From Mytilisepta virgata (Eukaryota; Mollusca; Bivalvia; Mytilida; Mytilidae): a DNA stretch of 64,000 nt. A program made the position numbers and the translations under genes. Shown here one piece after another: positions 48,301 through 64,000 of this stretch. The notes under the pieces were generated by a model. That model had not been told where the DNA came from, made no database searches, and worked only from the letters and a program-made list of their open reading frames with translations. The DNA lies in NCBI GenBank assembly GCA_028015205.1, contig CM051517.1:42977135-43041134 (forward strand). The letters are read 5' to 3'. The number at the start of each line of letters is the position of its first letter. The stretch's first letter is position 1.

Positions 48301-49493
48301 CTAAGGGAAATGCTGTGAAAATGGTCAATTTTGATGTTCTAAGGGGAATAACTCCTAAAAGGAATGATCATACAACTTAATAAGTACAAATTTCAAAAAA
48401 AAATCAAGAAAAAGGGCAATAACTCCTACATGGGTGGTTACATCTTCTTCAAAATTTCAAAGCAGGTAGATCTTGAGGTGTTGAACACTTTAGCTTCCCA
48501 TCAGAATTTTGATATCTGTCACCATTTTTGAGTTATTTGCAAAAAACTGCAATTTACCCCTATGTTCTATTTTTAGCCATGGCAGCCATGTTTTTTTACA
48601 AATCAAAAATCCAAACGATAGTTTAGTAGCACTCATGCCAAGGAACAACTACACTAAGTTTGGTTGCAATTAAACTTATGGTGTAAGAGGAGTTAACGAT
48701 TTTATTACAATGAATAAAGACTGCTAAAAAATGGTCAATTTTGACAATCTAAGGGGAATAACTCCTAAAGGAATGAACCTACAACTTCGATCCTGTTACA
48801 AATTTTGTAGATCTTTGTGTGCCTAACAATATGAAATTTAAATTTTTCAAATTTCCTTTATAGTATCCAAGATATTGAGCTTAATAAGTGCAAAATTTGG
48901 AAAAAATGCAGAAAAAGGGCAATAACTCCTACATGGGTCGTTGGATCTTCTTCAAAATTTCAGGGCAGGTAGATCTTGAGGTGCTGAACACTTTTACCCT
49001 ATGCCAGAATTTTGATATCTGTTATGGTTTTTGAGTTATTTGCAAAAAACTGCAATTTACCCCTATGTTCTATTTTTAGCCATGGTGGCCATGTTTTTTT
49101 ACGAATCAAAAATCCAAAAGATAGTTTTGTAGAACATATACCAATAAACAACTGTACGAAGTTTGGTTGCAATTGGTCTTATGGTGTCAGAGGAGTTAAC
49201 GTTTGAAAAAGTTTACGGACGGACGACGGACGCCAAGTGATGGCAATAGCTCACATGACCCTTCGGGTCTGGTGAGCTAAAAACTGCAGTTTACCCGTAT
49301 GTTCTATTTTTAGCCATGTTGGTTGGCAGGCGGGGTCATCGGACACATTTTTTAAACTAGATACCCTAATGATGCTTGTGGCCAAGTTTGGTTCCATTTG
49401 GCCCAGTAGTTTCAGAGGAGAAGATTTTTGTAAAAGTTAACAGACGGATGCCATGTGATGAGAATAGCTCACTTGACCCTTTCGGATTGAGGT
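45350..49493 (+). mobile_element. Hairpin-ended element, copy F-outer (subfamily of A), split by F-inner
   Basis: Left part 45350-46938 starts AACTAGAGGCTCTCAAGAGC and has 167-bp units as in copy A. The right part, 49281 to about 49493, resumes at AAACTGCAGTTTACCC and runs to a damaged 3' hairpin (TTGACCCTTTCGGATTGAGG). It fills the intergenic space between the convergent CCDC172-like and STT3A 3' ends. Confidence 0.85.
46939..49280 (+). mobile_element. Hairpin-ended element, copy F-inner (subfamily of C), full length
   Basis: Starts AACAAGAGGCTCTCAAGAGC and ends TGACCCTTCGGGTCTGGTGAGC-TAA. It shares long near-identical blocks with copy C from end to end. Its flanks rejoin exactly to an intact outer sequence at an A-run (GAC/AAAAACTGC), so any target duplication is at most 2 nt. 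Confidence 0.88.
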
Positions 49494-49585
49494 TGCGAAA
49501 CTGACTAGTTTTGCCTCATAACCATTTCTCTCATATATTTTTGAACTATGATAAGAGAACAACACAAACAAATAATAAAATGTCT

Positions 49586-49591
49586 TTTATT
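49586..49591 (-). terminator. Likely polyadenylation signal of STT3A
   Basis: AATAAA on the minus strand, about 420 nt past the STT3A stop codon and just outside the end of the long nested element. It is the first canonical hexamer I find in a suitable position, giving a 3' UTR of roughly 440 nt. A distal alternative is not excluded. Confidence 0.5.
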
Positions 49592-50010
49592 TAAGATATT
49601 GTCATACTTTCTAAAACACAATCTGTATTTAACTTGAAGATCAAAGGCTACAAGAGTGGTTTGACATTATTAGTATACAAATACCAAAAGTATAATTTGA
49701 GACATTTACAGAAACAGAATGAACGAAACAAATCTGTGAAAGATGACGTATTCTTCCTATCTTGATTTAGACTTACAATGTATTCCTCTTGTTGTCACTG
49801 AGCAAAAATTAAAGCTATCATTTACATAGCACTAGCAAAAACCAGTTTAAAAAAGTATCGTTTGAAATGACTCAATTTGGCAAAAACATACTGAACTGTA
49901 TACCTAACAACTACAAAATTACAAACTAACATAAAGCTATAATGGCCCCAATCCCAAGCCAATTCAGAATGAGAAATGTAAGTAGAAAATGCACATTAAA
50001 AATTGTAAGT

Positions 50011-63928
<13,918 letters not shown>

Positions 63929-63940
63929 TTTTTCTGAAAT
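63929..63940 (-). promoter_or_regulatory. Splice acceptor before the STT3A start codon
   Basis: TTTATTTCAG precedes a short A-run that leads into the ATG at 63928. A 5' untranslated exon and the promoter should therefore lie to the right, probably outside the window. Confidence 0.6.
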
Positions 63941-64000
63941 AAAATAATAAACCAATGATATTTCATCTTACTTTCTTACAGTTAACATTGAAATTTCAGA

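Overview
The window looks like nuclear DNA of a bivalve mollusc. The genes are split into many small exons with GT-AG introns, the sequence is AT-rich, and it is full of repeat types I associate with bivalves, especially mussels: long elements ending in GGTGAGCTAA after a GGACGGACGACGGACG tract, a SINE-like repeat carrying GTCGGGTTGTTGTCTC, and tRNA-derived SINEs ending in GGACGTTAAACAATAA. Assignment to Mytilidae is an inference from these repeats, not something proved here.

Layout. (1) About 1.9-25.7 kb, minus strand: the 5' part of DNAAF9 (Shulin/C20orf194, a cytoplasmic factor for outer dynein arms). Twelve small exons chain in phase, and a possible 21-nt thirteenth follows; the rest of the gene lies off the left edge. 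Its introns hold several long hairpin-ended elements. (2) 25.9-29.5 kb: intergenic repeats, including a dead 3' end of a non-LTR retrotransposon interrupted by a small palindromic insertion. (3) 29.8-35.35 kb, minus: a complete 472-residue RING-finger protein in seven exons, resembling a RING family I know from plants. A decayed copy of its exon 6 lies in the 3' UTR. (4) 35.63-44.24 kb, plus: a complete eight-exon, 299-residue coiled-coil protein resembling CCDC172, whose start codon is 275 bp from that of the RING gene (divergent pair). (5) 45.35-49.49 kb: one long element with another nested inside it. (6) 50.0-63.93 kb, minus: complete STT3A, the catalytic oligosaccharyltransferase subunit, in 15 coding exons (707 residues).

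DNAAF9 and the CCDC172-like gene are both cilium or flagellum related, while STT3A is an ER housekeeping enzyme. I see no pathway joining the four genes. The most unusual content is the repeat family. Ten copies or fragments all point the same way. They have a hairpin at each end, and one base pair of the 3' hairpin differs between copies by a compensatory change. Their interiors are diverged tandem units that carry YY1-like motifs. Copies are nested twice at equivalent internal A-runs. Exon boundaries were placed by hand from reading frame, splice consensus and remembered family sequence; no alignment was run.
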